A stretch of DNA of 64,000 nt from Miniphocaeibacter halophilus (GCF_016458825.1 NZ_CP066744.1:1175868-1239867); one strand, 5' to 3'. Numbered from the stretch's first letter, positions 52,295 through 62,098 are shown. Program-made: numbers and translations. Notes: generated from the sequence alone by a model not told the origin.

Positions 52295-53713
52295 TTATTC
52301 TTCTTCAGAAGATTTTTCCATTGGGCTATTGTATTTCTCTTTATTAAAAGTACCTTCCCATTTATCAACAAGTATTGCTGAAACCATGGCACCTGCTACA
52401 TTTAACAAGGTACGTCCCATGTCTATAATTGGATCTATTCCAAAAACAGCACCAATACTTGAAATAGTATGACCAAATCCTAATCCATTTAAGGTAACTG
52501 TAGCTGCAACTGTGGCAGTTCCAGGAACACCGGCTATACCAATAGAGCCTACTGTTACTACGACTACTACTAACATATAGAAGGAGAAAGTCATTTCTGT
52601 ACCAACAGCAGATGCTATTAAAACACCTAACATTGCAGGGAAGACTCCGGCACAGCCATTCATTCCTATGGAAGTTCCTAAGGTTGCCACAAAGTTTGAA
52701 GTTTGGTTAGAAACTCCTAAATCATTTTCTAAAGTTTTTAAAGTATAAGGTAAGGTACCTACACTTGAACGAGAAGAAAATGCAAATAATAATGTTGTAA
52801 AGGCTTTTTTGTAGAATGTTATAGGATTTGCACCTACAGCTATTAAAATTACTACATAAACTAACAACATTATAATTACACCAACATAAAGTGCACCTAT
52901 AAAGCTTAACATTCCATAAATAGATTTTAATCCGTTGGAAATTATAGTATTAGATACTAAAGCAACAACTCCATATGGCATAAGTTTTATAATATTGGTC
53001 AATACAGAGTTTACAGTAACTTTTAATGATTCTAATAAAGTAACAAAAGGTTCCACTTCCTTTGGCTTTTTCACCTTTAAAAATCTTATTGCCCCTGCAA
53101 ATAATGCTGCAATAATTACAACAGAAACTATACTTCCGTTGTCTCCCATAACTGAAAAAATATTGTTTGGAACAAGATTTAAGAAAAATTCAGGGAAGGA
53201 TTGGGTAGCAACATTAGTCATTGTTTCCATCTTTTGTTCCGTTAATTCTCCTGCAAAAGTTGCTCCATTTAGGTTAAATAACTTAACAACTAAGATACCT
53301 ACAATAGCAGATATAGCAGTAGTTCCCAATAAAGCAAAAAATGTTTTTCCAGTTAATGTTCTAAGTCTGTTTCCTTGAACGTCAATTACAACTTTAATTA
53401 TAGATAAAAAAACTACTGGAATAGCTAAAAGTTGAACTAATTTAAGGAAACCTGTACCAATAAGTCCATACCAAGATGAAATTTCAACTCGACCATATTC
53501 TAAATAAATATTATTTTCTCCACCAATGAAATCGATGGCAACCCCAATTACTAAACCTAAAATTAACGCAATAATCATACGTTTGGAAAAGTTTAATTTT
53601 TTACTTTTCAAATATTTTAAAAACAATAAAGAAATTACTAAAACAATAATAGCTGAAATAGTATAAAAATTACTTAGCTTTAAAAATTGGGTAAAAAATG
53701 GTTCATTAATCAT
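52295..53713 (-). CDS. tcyP: Dicarboxylate/amino-acid:cation symporter, TcyP-like (cystine uptake)
   Basis: 472 residues of the SDF (DAACS) family: about eight helices, the serine-rich re-entrant loop FSSRSSVGTLP, and GMNGCAGVFPAML in the substrate/cation site. The first helix followed by NFSKRMIIALILGLVIG is like TcyP L-cystine symporters rather than GltP. AAAGGAGTTG decides the start at 53713. Cystine, as sulfur source, is the likely substrate, but other amino acids cannot be excluded. Confidence 0.85.
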   Translation of the reverse strand: MINEPFFTQFLKLSNFYTISAIIVLVISLLFLKYLKSKKLNFSKRMIIALILGLVIGVAIDFIGGENNIYLEYGRVEISSWYGLIGTGFLKLVQLLAIPVVFLSIIKVVIDVQGNRLRTLTGKTFFALLGTTAISAIVGILVVKLFNLNGATFAGELTEQKMETMTNVATQSFPEFFLNLVPNNIFSVMGDNGSIVSVVIIAALFAGAIRFLKVKKPKEVEPFVTLLESLKVTVNSVLTNIIKLMPYGVVALVSNTIISNGLKSIYGMLSFIGALYVGVIIMLLVYVVILIAVGANPITFYKKAFTTLLFAFSSRSSVGTLPYTLKTLENDLGVSNQTSNFVATLGTSIGMNGCAGVFPAMLGVLIASAVGTEMTFSFYMLVVVVVTVGSIGIAGVPGTATVAATVTLNGLGFGHTISSIGAVFGIDPIIDMGRTLLNVAGAMVSAILVDKWEGTFNKEKYNSPMEKSSEEE

Positions 53714-53805
53714 AAAAACAACTCCTTTCATTTTGTAATTAGCAGGAATGAAATCCTACAATAATTGTAGCAATTAAAATCAACAAAAATTAAAATTGCT
53801 TTTAT

Positions 53806-53835
53806 ATTATACCCGATAATAGGTATGTATATCAA
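53806..53835 (-). promoter_or_regulatory. Promoter of the symporter gene
   Basis: On the minus strand TTGATA (53835-53830), an 18-base spacer and TATAAT (53811-53806). The -10 sits in a TATTATCGGGTATAATA near-palindrome that may bind a regulator. Confidence 0.6.
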
Positions 53836-53950
53836 ACATGATATTAATCTTTTATTATTAAATATTAATTTCATATACTTTTTTTAAAGATTTGATATTT
53901 ATAATTAAGAAAATATTTAACTTCCTTATATAGAATGTTGAAAATAATTT

Positions 53951-54008
53951 AAAACATAGCATAAAAACATGGCCTAGTATATTAGACCATGTTTTTATGC
54001 TATGTTTT
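53951..54008 (-). terminator. Strong terminator of the pfl operon
   Basis: A stem of more than 20 pairs (AAAACATAGCATAAAAACAT and its complement) containing the pflA stop codon, with T-rich ends on both strands. Confidence 0.9.
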
Positions 54009-54771
54009 CACCTATTTGTATTTTTTTTAACTCAGCTCTTTTTTTCTTTATAGAGTATATTACTACATCATAAGCTTTCCTAGCGTGTTCCTTAGTCAAG
54101 GCTTCTGTTCCCTCTAGGGGATAGGGAATTCCTAAATTCTTGTATTTTGAAACTCCCATTGTATGATAGGGTAGTATATCTATAGCTTTTATATTATTTA
54201 ACTTTGCTAAAAACTCTCCAAGTTTTAAAAGATATTCTGTTTTATAGGTTATATTTGGAACTATTACATGTCTTATCCATACAGGAATATTTTTTCTAGA
54301 CAAGTAATTAGCAAAATCCAGTACCTCTTTATTACTTCTTCCTGTTAATTTCTTATGTTCTTCATCATCAATATGTTTTATATCTAAAAGAACTAAATCA
54401 ACATTTTTAAGCAAAAGGTCTATTTTGTTTAAATATTTTTTGCTCCTATTAAAAGGAACTCCACTAGTATCTAAGCATATGTGTATATTTTCTTCTTTAG
54501 CTTTTTCAAAAAGTTCAATAAGAAAATCAATTTGTAGTAATGCTTCTCCACCGGATACAGTAATACCTCCCTTGTGTAAAAAGGGTTTATATCTATTATA
54601 ATCTTCCAATATTTCGTCAACGGTTTTTCCGTTTTCCTTATGGAATTTCCAACTATCGGGATTATGACAATACAAACATCTCATTGGACATCCCTGCATA
54701 AAAATTACATATCTTATGCCTGGTCCATCAACTGTTCCAAAGGTTTCGATAGAATGAATGTAACCTTTCAT
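53995..54771 (-). CDS. pflA: Pyruvate formate-lyase activating enzyme (radical SAM)
   Basis: 258 residues. The radical-SAM cluster ligands are Cys28, Cys32 and Cys35 (CPMRCLYC, preceded by FMQG). DGPGIRY and SGGEALLQ are typical of PflA. It makes the glycyl radical on the domain encoded by the gene just upstream. I start at 54771 (GAGGGA eight bases before), one base after the stop of the glycyl-radical gene. Confidence 0.95.
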   Translation of the reverse strand: MKGYIHSIETFGTVDGPGIRYVIFMQGCPMRCLYCHNPDSWKFHKENGKTVDEILEDYNRYKPFLHKGGITVSGGEALLQIDFLIELFEKAKEENIHICLDTSGVPFNRSKKYLNKIDLLLKNVDLVLLDIKHIDDEEHKKLTGRSNKEVLDFANYLSRKNIPVWIRHVIVPNITYKTEYLLKLGEFLAKLNNIKAIDILPYHTMGVSKYKNLGIPYPLEGTEALTKEHARKAYDVVIYSIKKKRAELKKIQIGENIA

Positions 54772-54772
54772 A

Positions 54773-55015
54773 TTACATTCCCTCATGGAAAGTTCTGTTG
54801 ATTATATCGTCCTGTTGCTCCTTTGTTAGATTTATAAAATTTACAGCATAACCGGAAACTCTTACAGTTAATTGAGGATATTTTTCAGGATGTTTTTGAG
54901 CATCTATTAAAGTATCTTTTGTAAATACATTTACATTTAAATGGTGGCCACCTTTTTCAGAGTAGCCGTCTAACATAGCAACTAAATTATCAATTTGTGA
55001 ATTATTGACTTTCAT
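54773..55015 (-). CDS. Stand-alone glycyl-radical domain of pyruvate formate-lyase
   Basis: 80 residues that correspond to the last ~80 residues of a normal Pfl[37 protein letters not shown] with radical Gly55, then [18 protein letters not shown]. It has its own ATG with GAAAGGAGA seven bases upstream and follows the large subunit gene after 16 bases, so it is an independent gene. It resembles GrcA/YfiD, which rescues damaged PFL in E. coli. Here, however, the adjacent large subunit lacks this domain, so it must supply the radical in trans for any activity. Confidence 0.92.
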   Translation of the reverse strand: MKVNNSQIDNLVAMLDGYSEKGGHHLNVNVFTKDTLIDAQKHPEKYPQLTVRVSGYAVNFINLTKEQQDDIINRTFHEGM

Positions 55016-55031
55016 TAATATCTCCTTTCAA

Positions 55032-57116
55032 TTAATCTAGGTCTAAATTTGGAATTTCGCAGGATTCACAAATTTTATTTTCAAACTCAAATTCTAAATC
55101 TCCTTGTAATATATTTAGTTCCTTTCCCAAAGCGTCTGGAACAATTGAAAAAGTGTTAGATATACCGTCTTGTGAATCTCCAAATGGTAATTTTGCAACA
55201 GATGATAAAGAAGCTAAAGCACCTTTTTTATCCCTTCTATGCATTGGATTTGCACCTGGAGCAAATGGTTCTCCGCCCTTTCTTCCATCAGGAGTAGAGC
55301 CGGTTTTTTTACCATAGACTACATTTGAAGTAATTGTTAATATTGACATTGTAGGTATAGAGTTTCTGTATGTTTTGTGCTTTCTAATTTTATTCATAAA
55401 TCTTTCTACTAAATCAACAGCAAGTTCATCAACTCTATCGTCATTATTTCCGTATTTTGGATAATCGCCTTCTATTTCATAGTCGGTTATAATTCCATCT
55501 TCATCACGAATTGCCTTAACTTTTGCATATTTAATAGCAGATAATGAATCAGCTACAACAGAAAGTCCGGCTATACCTGTAGCAAAATATCTTTTTACAT
55601 CCCTATCATGAAAGGCCATTTGTACTCTTTCATAGGCGTATTTATCATGCATATAATGTATAACGTTTAAAGTATTAACATATAGCTCTGCTAACCATTC
55701 CATCATACTGTCATATTTTTCCATTACATCGTCATAATTTAAATATTCCGTATTTACCGGTCTATATTTTGGTCCAACTTGTACTTTTGATTTTTCATCA
55801 ATACCGCCATTAATTGCATATAGTAAACATTTAGCAAGATTTGCCCTAGCTCCAAAAAATTGCATTTCCTTTCCAACAGCCATAGAGGAAACACAGCAGG
55901 CTATTGCGTAATCGTCACCTAAACTTGGCCTCATTAGTTCGTCGTTTTCGTATTGTATAGATGAAGTTAAAATGGAAATTTTTGCACAATATCTTTTAAA
56001 GTTTTCCGGAAGTTTTGGAGACCAAAGCACTGTTAAATTTGGTTCCGGGGAAGTTCCTAAATTCACTAAGGTGTGTAAATATCTAAAGGAGTTTTTAGTA
56101 ACTAAAGATCTTCCGTTTGTTCCCATTCCAGCAATTGATTCAGTTACCCAAGTAGGATCCCCTGAAAACAATTCGTTATATTCCGGAGTTCTTGCAAACT
56201 TTACAAGTCTTAATTTCATTATAAAATGGTCGATTAATTCTTGGGCTTCTTTCTCGGTTAAAATTCCATTTTTTAAATCCCTTTCAATATAAATATCTAA
56301 GAAGGTTGAAGTTCTTCCAATACTCATAGCAGCTCCGTTTTGTTCTTTAACGGCAGCTAAATAAGCAATATACAACCATTGAATAGCCTCTTGAGCATTT
56401 TTAGCAGGATTGGAAATATCGAAACCATAAATTTCACCTAATTCCTTTACCTCGTTTAAGGCTCTTATTTGTTCAGAAAGCTCTTCTCTTAGTTTTATAT
56501 TTTCATCGTTCATTGTCATTCCTTCAGTACTAAGGAGTTGGTCTTTTTTATCTTCAATTAAAAAGTCTACACCGTACAAGGCAAGTCTTCTATAGTCACC
56601 AATTATCCTTCCTCTACCATAGGCATCAGGAAGACCGGTTATAATACCTGATTTTCTTGCCTTTCTCATTTCACTTGTATAAACATCATAAACTCCACTA
56701 TTATGAGTTTTTCTGTATTTTGTAAAAATATCTATAATATTATCATCAACATCGTAGCCATAGGACTTACATGCTGCAACGGACATTCTTATACCACCAA
56801 AAGGCTGTAATGACCTTTTAAAAGGTTTATCTGTTTGAAAACCAACAATTTTTTCTAAATCTTTATTTAGGTAACCGGCTTTATGGGAGGTAATAGTAGA
56901 AATGATTTTTGTATCCATATCCAATACTCCGCCGGCATCTCTTTCCTGTTTACGTAAATCTGTTACAGTCTCCCAAAGTTTTTTTGTTGAATCAGTAGGA
57001 GAGCATAGGAAACTGTCGTCTCCCTTATATTCAGTATAATTTTCTTGAATAAAATTTCTTACGTCAACTTTCTTTTGCCAAGTACCATTTGAAAATCCCA
57101 TCCATTCTTTTCTCAT
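55032..57116 (-). CDS. pflB: Pyruvate formate-lyase catalytic subunit lacking the glycyl-radical domain
   Basis: 694 residues, about 60-80 shorter than ordinary PflB, but together with the next gene it makes a full-length enzyme. The active-site pair Cys407-Cys408 is present in [37 protein letters not shown] and ISNTFSIVP are conserved too. It stops after ...EIPNLDLD with a clean TAA, just before the place where the linker to the radical domain would begin. It cleaves pyruvate + CoA to formate + acetyl-CoA under anaerobiosis. TAAGGAGATTTT precedes the ATG. Confidence 0.94.
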   Translation of the reverse strand: MRKEWMGFSNGTWQKKVDVRNFIQENYTEYKGDDSFLCSPTDSTKKLWETVTDLRKQERDAGGVLDMDTKIISTITSHKAGYLNKDLEKIVGFQTDKPFKRSLQPFGGIRMSVAACKSYGYDVDDNIIDIFTKYRKTHNSGVYDVYTSEMRKARKSGIITGLPDAYGRGRIIGDYRRLALYGVDFLIEDKKDQLLSTEGMTMNDENIKLREELSEQIRALNEVKELGEIYGFDISNPAKNAQEAIQWLYIAYLAAVKEQNGAAMSIGRTSTFLDIYIERDLKNGILTEKEAQELIDHFIMKLRLVKFARTPEYNELFSGDPTWVTESIAGMGTNGRSLVTKNSFRYLHTLVNLGTSPEPNLTVLWSPKLPENFKRYCAKISILTSSIQYENDELMRPSLGDDYAIACCVSSMAVGKEMQFFGARANLAKCLLYAINGGIDEKSKVQVGPKYRPVNTEYLNYDDVMEKYDSMMEWLAELYVNTLNVIHYMHDKYAYERVQMAFHDRDVKRYFATGIAGLSVVADSLSAIKYAKVKAIRDEDGIITDYEIEGDYPKYGNNDDRVDELAVDLVERFMNKIRKHKTYRNSIPTMSILTITSNVVYGKKTGSTPDGRKGGEPFAPGANPMHRRDKKGALASLSSVAKLPFGDSQDGISNTFSIVPDALGKELNILQGDLEFEFENKICESCEIPNLDLD

Positions 57117-57218
57117 AAAATCTCCTTAATTTATAAATAAATGAGTAATAAATTCTAAATAATTAAATCCTATTTAAATAGTAGGTATTGCAAATAAAAT
57201 TTTTATCTTTGCATACTT

Positions 57219-57260
57219 ATTATATCTTAATTAATAATGGATATCAGTGAACATGATCAC
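57219..57260 (-). promoter_or_regulatory. pfl promoter with Crp/Fnr-type site at about -41.5
   Basis: On the minus strand, TATAAT at 57224-57219 would start transcription near 57212. GTGA-ACATGA-TCAC (57247-57260, symmetric GTGA-N6-TCAC) is centred about 41.5 bases upstream, the class II position where the activator replaces a -35 box; no good -35 is seen. A Crp/Fnr-family activator sensing anaerobiosis or redox would fit PFL. Confidence 0.65.
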
Positions 57261-57480
57261 GTATTATTGTGTATTTATGTAATATTAGCTAGGTATTTAA
57301 TTATTTTTATAATTGTAACCCAATAAAGAATATATTAAAATGAGCTAAATCACTTTGTTATTATTTATTTAAAAATATTAGCAATTTAAATTGTGAAACG
57401 CAAATATACGTTTAAATATTTAAATACACCTAGTAATATTTTTATGCTAATATCTATATATTAGCTAGGGAGTGAATAAT

Positions 57481-58161
57481 ATGGACAATAAAAGAGTTTT
57501 AATTATAGAAGACGATGTAGAAATAAATAAGCTATTAAGTAAAATACTAGAAGAAGCAAATATAAACTCCGTACCGGCTTATTCGGGAACGGAAGGGCTT
57601 TTACAATTTAAGACAAATAAATTTGATTTAATTTTACTGGACCTAATGTTGCCAGGAATAAACGGTGAAGAGTTTTTAAAAGAACTAAGGGAAACATCTT
57701 TAATTCCGGTTATAATTATTTCTGCAAAATCCACCTTAGATGACAAGGTAGGACTACTTCGTTTAGGCGCAGATGATTATATTACTAAGCCTTTTGCAAA
57801 GGAAGAAGTTAAGGCAAGGGTAGAAGTACAGCTTAGAAGAAGAGAATTCTTGAATAATAAGGAAGAAAATATTTTGGTTTGGAAGGATTTAATTTTAGAC
57901 AAAAAACAAAGAATTGTAAAATTAAAGGAAGAATCTATGGACTTAACTAATTCGGAATTTGATATTTTACAACTTTTAATGGAAAATCCTAAAAAGGTTT
58001 TTTCAAAAAGGAATATTTTTGAAAAAATTGGCAAGGGCTTATATTTAGGAGATGACAATACAATTAGTGTACATGTATCCAATATAAGAAAGAAGTTTTT
58101 AAAAGTAACAAAAGAGGAATATATTAAAACCGTTTGGGGAATAGGATTTATTTTAGATTAA
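57481..58161 (+). CDS. Response regulator, OmpR family
   Basis: 226 residues: receiver domain with Glu10-Asp11-Asp12, phospho-acceptor Asp54 (LILLDLMLPG), KPFAKEE, and a C-terminal winged helix. AGGGAG is eight bases before 57481; a GTG at 57472 overlaps that site and is less likely. A GCTAATAT/ATATTAGC hairpin (57446-57465) lies just before the ribosome binding site. The cognate kinase is probably the one at 61126, separated by an ABC transporter and a GNAT gene. Confidence 0.9.
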   Translation: MDNKRVLIIEDDVEINKLLSKILEEANINSVPAYSGTEGLLQFKTNKFDLILLDLMLPGINGEEFLKELRETSLIPVIIISAKSTLDDKVGLLRLGADDYITKPFAKEEVKARVEVQLRRREFLNNKEENILVWKDLILDKKQRIVKLKEESMDLTNSEFDILQLLMENPKKVFSKRNIFEKIGKGLYLGDDNTISVHVSNIRKKFLKVTKEEYIKTVWGIGFILD

Positions 58162-58254
58162 TTTTAATCTTTATGAATTCTTTAAGATTTACTTAAAGCT
58201 TTTTAAAAAATATTTCCTTATAATGAAATTAAGATAAAAAAAGGGAGATATAAA

Positions 58255-59175
58255 ATGCAAGATATTATAATAAAAACCAGAAATCTAAATAAAAAATACA
58301 ATGATTTTTATGCCATAAAGGATTTTTCTTTTGAATTAAAACATGGGGAAATCTGTGGCATAATTGGGAAAAACGGAGCTGGGAAATCCACTTTTTTCAA
58401 ATCATTATCAGGACAAATATTTCCAACATCCGGAGAAATGGAAATCTTTAATAAGACAGGTAAGGAAATATTAGAGGCAAGAAAACGAATAGGATTTATG
58501 ATAGAGGCACCGGAGTTTTTTGGAGACTTTACAGCCGAGCAAAATTTAGAGTATTTTAGAAGGCAAAAGGGAATTCCGGAAAAAAATATAGTTAGTAAAA
58601 TGCTTAATATAGTAGAGTTAGAACATAGAAGTAAGAAAAAATTCAAAGAATATTCTATGGGAATGAAACAAAGACTGGGACTGGCTTTAAGCTTAATGAA
58701 CAACCCGGATTGTTTAATATTAGATGAACCGACAAATGGACTTGACCCTGAAGGAAGAAACGATATTAAGAGATTATTACTTAAATTAAACAGGGAAAAC
58801 AATGTTACAATTATGATTTCAAGTCATATTCTTACAGAAATAGAGGCAATTGGAAGTAGATTTGTTTTTGTAAAAGATGGGAAAATAGTTAAGGATTTAA
58901 GTAAAGAGGAACTTTATTCTACAAGTCGAAAGGCTATAAAATTTAAAGTTGATAATACAGCTAAAGCCACTCAAGTGTTAGAGCGTGAATTTACAGGAAT
59001 TGAATATAAGGTTTTAGCAGATTCAGAAATAATCATTTATAATTTATTAGAAAAATCACCTGAAATTAATACTAAATTAGCAAGTAATGGAATTTTAATA
59101 TATAACTTTACAATTGAAGGGGAAAATTTAGAAGAGTATTTCTTAGATTTAATAGGTGGGAAAAGTTATGAATAA
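58255..59175 (+). CDS. ABC transporter ATPase, BcrA/lantibiotic-immunity type
   Basis: 306 residues. Walker A GKNGAGKST, Q-loop region MIEAPEFFGDF, signature YSMGMKQRLGLALSL (MGMKQ instead of SGGQ, usual in this family), Walker B LILDEPTNGLDPEG, and SSHIL. A C-terminal extension of ~85 residues follows, as in BcrA/NisF-like ATPases. With two membrane proteins downstream it would export or extrude peptide antibiotics. AAAGGGAGA precedes the ATG. Confidence 0.9.
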   Translation: MQDIIIKTRNLNKKYNDFYAIKDFSFELKHGEICGIIGKNGAGKSTFFKSLSGQIFPTSGEMEIFNKTGKEILEARKRIGFMIEAPEFFGDFTAEQNLEYFRRQKGIPEKNIVSKMLNIVELEHRSKKKFKEYSMGMKQRLGLALSLMNNPDCLILDEPTNGLDPEGRNDIKRLLLKLNRENNVTIMISSHILTEIEAIGSRFVFVKDGKIVKDLSKEELYSTSRKAIKFKVDNTAKATQVLEREFTGIEYKVLADSEIIIYNLLEKSPEINTKLASNGILIYNFTIEGENLEEYFLDLIGGKSYE

Positions 59176-59911
59176 TTATATAAAAAGTGAAATATACCGT
59201 TTTAATAATAAGAAAACCTATAGGAATACAGTAATAGTTCTTCTTTCCTTGGTAGTTCTAGTAGCAATGGGGATTGTATTTTCAAATATAAAGTATACAG
59301 TAAAAGAACCATTAACAAACATAGCTTTTTTTGGAATAGTAATGTCACAGGATACAATTATGTATATAGTGGCTGTAATTATTGCCGATATTTTACTTGG
59401 CAAGGATATAGGAGTAATTAAGGCTTCAATTAATTCAGGTATTACAAGGGAAAGAATTTTTAAGGACAAATTTAAGATATCGTTAATATCCTTTACAGTA
59501 TTGGAGGTATTAATAATAGTAGTTAGCTCTATAATAGGAGTTGTGCTTATAGGTAATTTCAATATTAACGATTTTAAACTATATCTTGTCTCCCTAGTAA
59601 ACATGTTTCCAATAAAAATATCTGTATTAGCAATAGCCCATGTTTTAGGAATATTTGGAAATAGATTTGCCCTGCTCTTTATATTGGGAATATATGAATT
59701 TTTAGGTGCTATTTTAGGTGCTGCATCTTCATTGAATATTATTATAGAAAAAATTTATAGTATAAGTCCTAAAGGAATATCAGATACAATAAAGGCGAAT
59801 TTTGCAAAAGAAGAAATTGTTTTTATGCCAAAAGCTTGGATAGTAGGAATAGGAATATTTTTTCTTGTATTTTTTCTGGGATATAGTAAATATAAAAAGA
59901 AAGATTTTTAG
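59168..59911 (+). CDS. ABC-2-type permease, first of pair
   Basis: 247 residues, six predicted helices; N-terminal MNNYIKSEIYRFNNKKTYRNT and C-terminal AWIVGIGIFFLVFFLGYSKYKKKDF recur in the next gene. I start at 59168 behind AGGTGGG; the ATPase stop is overlapped by eight bases. Typical of BcrB/LanEG-like permeases. Confidence 0.85.
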   Translation: MNNYIKSEIYRFNNKKTYRNTVIVLLSLVVLVAMGIVFSNIKYTVKEPLTNIAFFGIVMSQDTIMYIVAVIIADILLGKDIGVIKASINSGITRERIFKDKFKISLISFTVLEVLIIVVSSIIGVVLIGNFNINDFKLYLVSLVNMFPIKISVLAIAHVLGIFGNRFALLFILGIYEFLGAILGAASSLNIIIEKIYSISPKGISDTIKANFAKEEIVFMPKAWIVGIGIFFLVFFLGYSKYKKKDF

Positions 59912-59920
59912 GTAAATAAA

Positions 59921-60670
59921 ATGATTAATTATATGAAAAGTGAAATTTACAGATTTAATAGAAAGAAAACCTTTAGTATATTGTTGGCAATTACATCTAT
60001 CTTAATATTATCACTTGTAATAGTATTAAATATAGCTGGTAGGGGTAGCAGTACTTTTGAATATAACAATATTATGTTTTTATATAGAAATGTAGTCGGT
60101 GAAGGACCATTAATAATAATGCTTGGTTTTATTGTTTCCAACATACTTTTAGGAAAGGATTTAAATCTTATAAAAGCATCAATACATGGTGGAGTAAGTA
60201 GAAGTAAAATCTTTTGGTCAAAATTTCTTATAGGAACAGGATACTATATTTTATTAGGAATAATTCTAGTTGGAATAACCATTATTTTAGGACAGGTATT
60301 TTTAAAAGGAACAGAAGACCCAGGAATAAAAAATTATATAATGGCCTTATTGAATATGTTACCAATTTTAATATCGGCCTTTGCAATATCATATACTTTT
60401 GGAATATTTAAAATAAAAAGTTCATCTATTATAATATTCTTATTATTTGTATATGGAGTATTAGAACCTATACTAAATTTATTTACCGGTATTTTTGAAC
60501 CGTTAACTAAAATTCTTGGATATTTGCCTTATGCAATATTTTTAAATAATTTAGAGTATTTAAGAAATAAAAATGTTGTATTTATGTCAGAGGCTTGGAT
60601 AATAGGTATAATAATAACAATAGCAGTGCTAATAATAGGATATAGGAAATTCAAGAAGAAGGATTTTTAA
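59921..60670 (+). CDS. ABC-2-type permease, second of pair
   Basis: 249 residues, six predicted helices. The same ends as its neighbour (MINYMKSEIYRFNRKKT..., AWIIGI...GYRKFKKKDF) show tandem duplication; the middle has diverged. Both permeases probably form a heterodimer with the ATPase dimer. TAGGTAAATAAA precedes the ATG. Confidence 0.85.
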   Translation: MINYMKSEIYRFNRKKTFSILLAITSILILSLVIVLNIAGRGSSTFEYNNIMFLYRNVVGEGPLIIMLGFIVSNILLGKDLNLIKASIHGGVSRSKIFWSKFLIGTGYYILLGIILVGITIILGQVFLKGTEDPGIKNYIMALLNMLPILISAFAISYTFGIFKIKSSSIIIFLLFVYGVLEPILNLFTGIFEPLTKILGYLPYAIFLNNLEYLRNKNVVFMSEAWIIGIIITIAVLIIGYRKFKKKDF

Positions 60671-60708
60671 TTTTATAGACAAATAAATTTCAGAGGAATC
60701 TTAAGAAT

Positions 60709-61107
60709 ATACGAAAAGCAGTTATTGATGATATTAAAATATTATTAGAAAATGATAAACTTATTAGTAAGGAAGAATTAAGAAACTTAATAAATCTTTC
60801 TAGAGTCTATATAATAGAAGAAGATAAAGAACTTATTGGCTGGTTACGATATAATCTTTTTTGGGACAGTATACCATTTATGAATATGTTGTATATTTTA
60901 GAAGCGTATCGTAAAAAAGGATATGGAAGAAAATTGGTTTTATATTGGGAAGAAAACATGAAAAAGCTAGGACATAAACTAGTTATGACATCTACTGTAT
61001 CAAGGGAATATTCCCAACATTTTTATAATAAACTAGGCTATACAACTATTGGTGGATTTACTTTGTTAAATGAGCCTTATGAAATTATTATGGAAAAAGT
61101 ATTATAA
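60709..61107 (+). CDS. GNAT-family N-acetyltransferase without a normal start codon
   Basis: An uninterrupted frame runs from the stop at 60674 to 61107 and encodes a whole GNAT domain: IRKAVIDDIKILLENDKLI at its start, then YIIEEDKELIGWLRY, the acetyl-CoA loop AYRKKGYGRKL and SQHFYNKLGYTTIG. No ATG, GTG or TTG lies before the domain; the first ATG (60871/60877) would remove half of it. AGAGGA at 60692 precedes an in-frame ATA at 60709, which gives 132 residues. Either a rare AUA start is used or the start codon has been lost. Substrate unknown. Confidence 0.6.
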   Translation: MRKAVIDDIKILLENDKLISKEELRNLINLSRVYIIEEDKELIGWLRYNLFWDSIPFMNMLYILEAYRKKGYGRKLVLYWEENMKKLGHKLVMTSTVSREYSQHFYNKLGYTTIGGFTLLNEPYEIIMEKVL

Positions 61108-61125
61108 TTAAATAACTACTAAGAG

Positions 61126-62034
61126 GTGGTAAAAATAAACTACCATATAATAATATATATAGTTTTAATTGCAACAATAGCATATTTGATTTTTAAACTA
61201 TATATTAATAAGAAAAATATAAAAAACTTAATAAGGCAAATTAAAGAAATTAGATTATTGGAGGATTCTAATAAATTATTAACGTCTTTAGACTTATCGG
61301 ACTCAACTACAGAATTAATAGAAGAAATTAATAAATTAATAGAAGAGAATACAAAAAGTAAAAAAGAGGCAAAAAAACAAAACCTTAAATTTAAGGAAGA
61401 GGTAACTAATCTCTCCCATGATTTTAGGACACCTGTTACTTCAATAAAAGGCTTTGTTGAATTAATTCAAGATGGTAGTATTTCAGAAGAGGAAAAAGAA
61501 GAATATATTAACATAGTAAATAATAAGATTAACATATTAACAGATACAGTTGAAGCCTTTTATGAAATATCTAAATATGAATCAGAGGATTATAAAATAG
61601 AATTAGAGCCGCTTTCCTTATATGAAGTTGCAGTAGAAAATATTATTCCCTTTTATGAGGATTTTAATAAGAAAAACATAGATGTAGAAATTAAAATAGA
61701 TGAAAATATTCCTAAAATCTTATTGGACAAAAGAGCAAGCAGTAGAATTTTTATAAATCTAGTGCAAAATGCCCTTACTTATGCTGAAAGTTATTTTAAA
61801 TTAGAAATAGTTGAAGAAGAATGCTTAAAAATAATCGCTAAAAACAATAGTAATAATATTAATGAAAAAATTATCGACAAAATATTTGACCGTACCTTTA
61901 TGGGACGTGACTTTAGGGAAGCCGGTAGGTTTGGACTAGGACTTTATATAGTAAAGGAACTAGTGGTTTTGCAAAATGGGAAAATAGATGCAAATTATGA
62001 AAACAATGAATTTACAATAGAAATATGTTTTTAA
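61126..62034 (+). CDS. Sensor histidine kinase
   Basis: Up to 302 residues: one N-terminal membrane helix (about 8-27), a coiled-coil-like charged linker, phospho-accepting His98 in NLSHDFRTPVTSIKGF, N-box LVQNALTY, and G-box GRFGLGLYIVKELV. With a single helix and almost no outside part it is like kinases of lantibiotic-type ABC loci. The GTG at 61126 overlaps the ribosome binding site AGAGGTGG; an in-frame ATA at 61135 is better spaced and may be the true start. Partner of the response regulator at 57481. Confidence 0.85.
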   Translation: MVKINYHIIIYIVLIATIAYLIFKLYINKKNIKNLIRQIKEIRLLEDSNKLLTSLDLSDSTTELIEEINKLIEENTKSKKEAKKQNLKFKEEVTNLSHDFRTPVTSIKGFVELIQDGSISEEEKEEYINIVNNKINILTDTVEAFYEISKYESEDYKIELEPLSLYEVAVENIIPFYEDFNKKNIDVEIKIDENIPKILLDKRASSRIFINLVQNALTYAESYFKLEIVEEECLKIIAKNNSNNINEKIIDKIFDRTFMGRDFREAGRFGLGLYIVKELVVLQNGKIDANYENNEFTIEICF

Positions 62035-62068
62035 AAATAAACTGCCCTTGATTTAAAATCAAACTTCT

Positions 62069-62098
62069 TCGGAGTAGAAAATCTGCTCCGATTTTTGT
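62069..62098 (+). terminator. Intrinsic terminator after the histidine kinase
   Basis: TCGGAGTAGA pairs with TCTGCTCCGA across AAA, followed by TTTTTG. Confidence 0.88.

Noticed and set aside
54773-57116. PFL split as a simple frameshift or sequencing error
   Set aside because: There is a stop, a 16-base gap, a well-placed AGGAG and a new ATG, and the domain boundary is respected; one indel would not create this.
57446-57465. Hairpin before the response regulator as a terminator
   Set aside because: No T-run follows and it sits right before the ribosome binding site; if functional it would act on translation.
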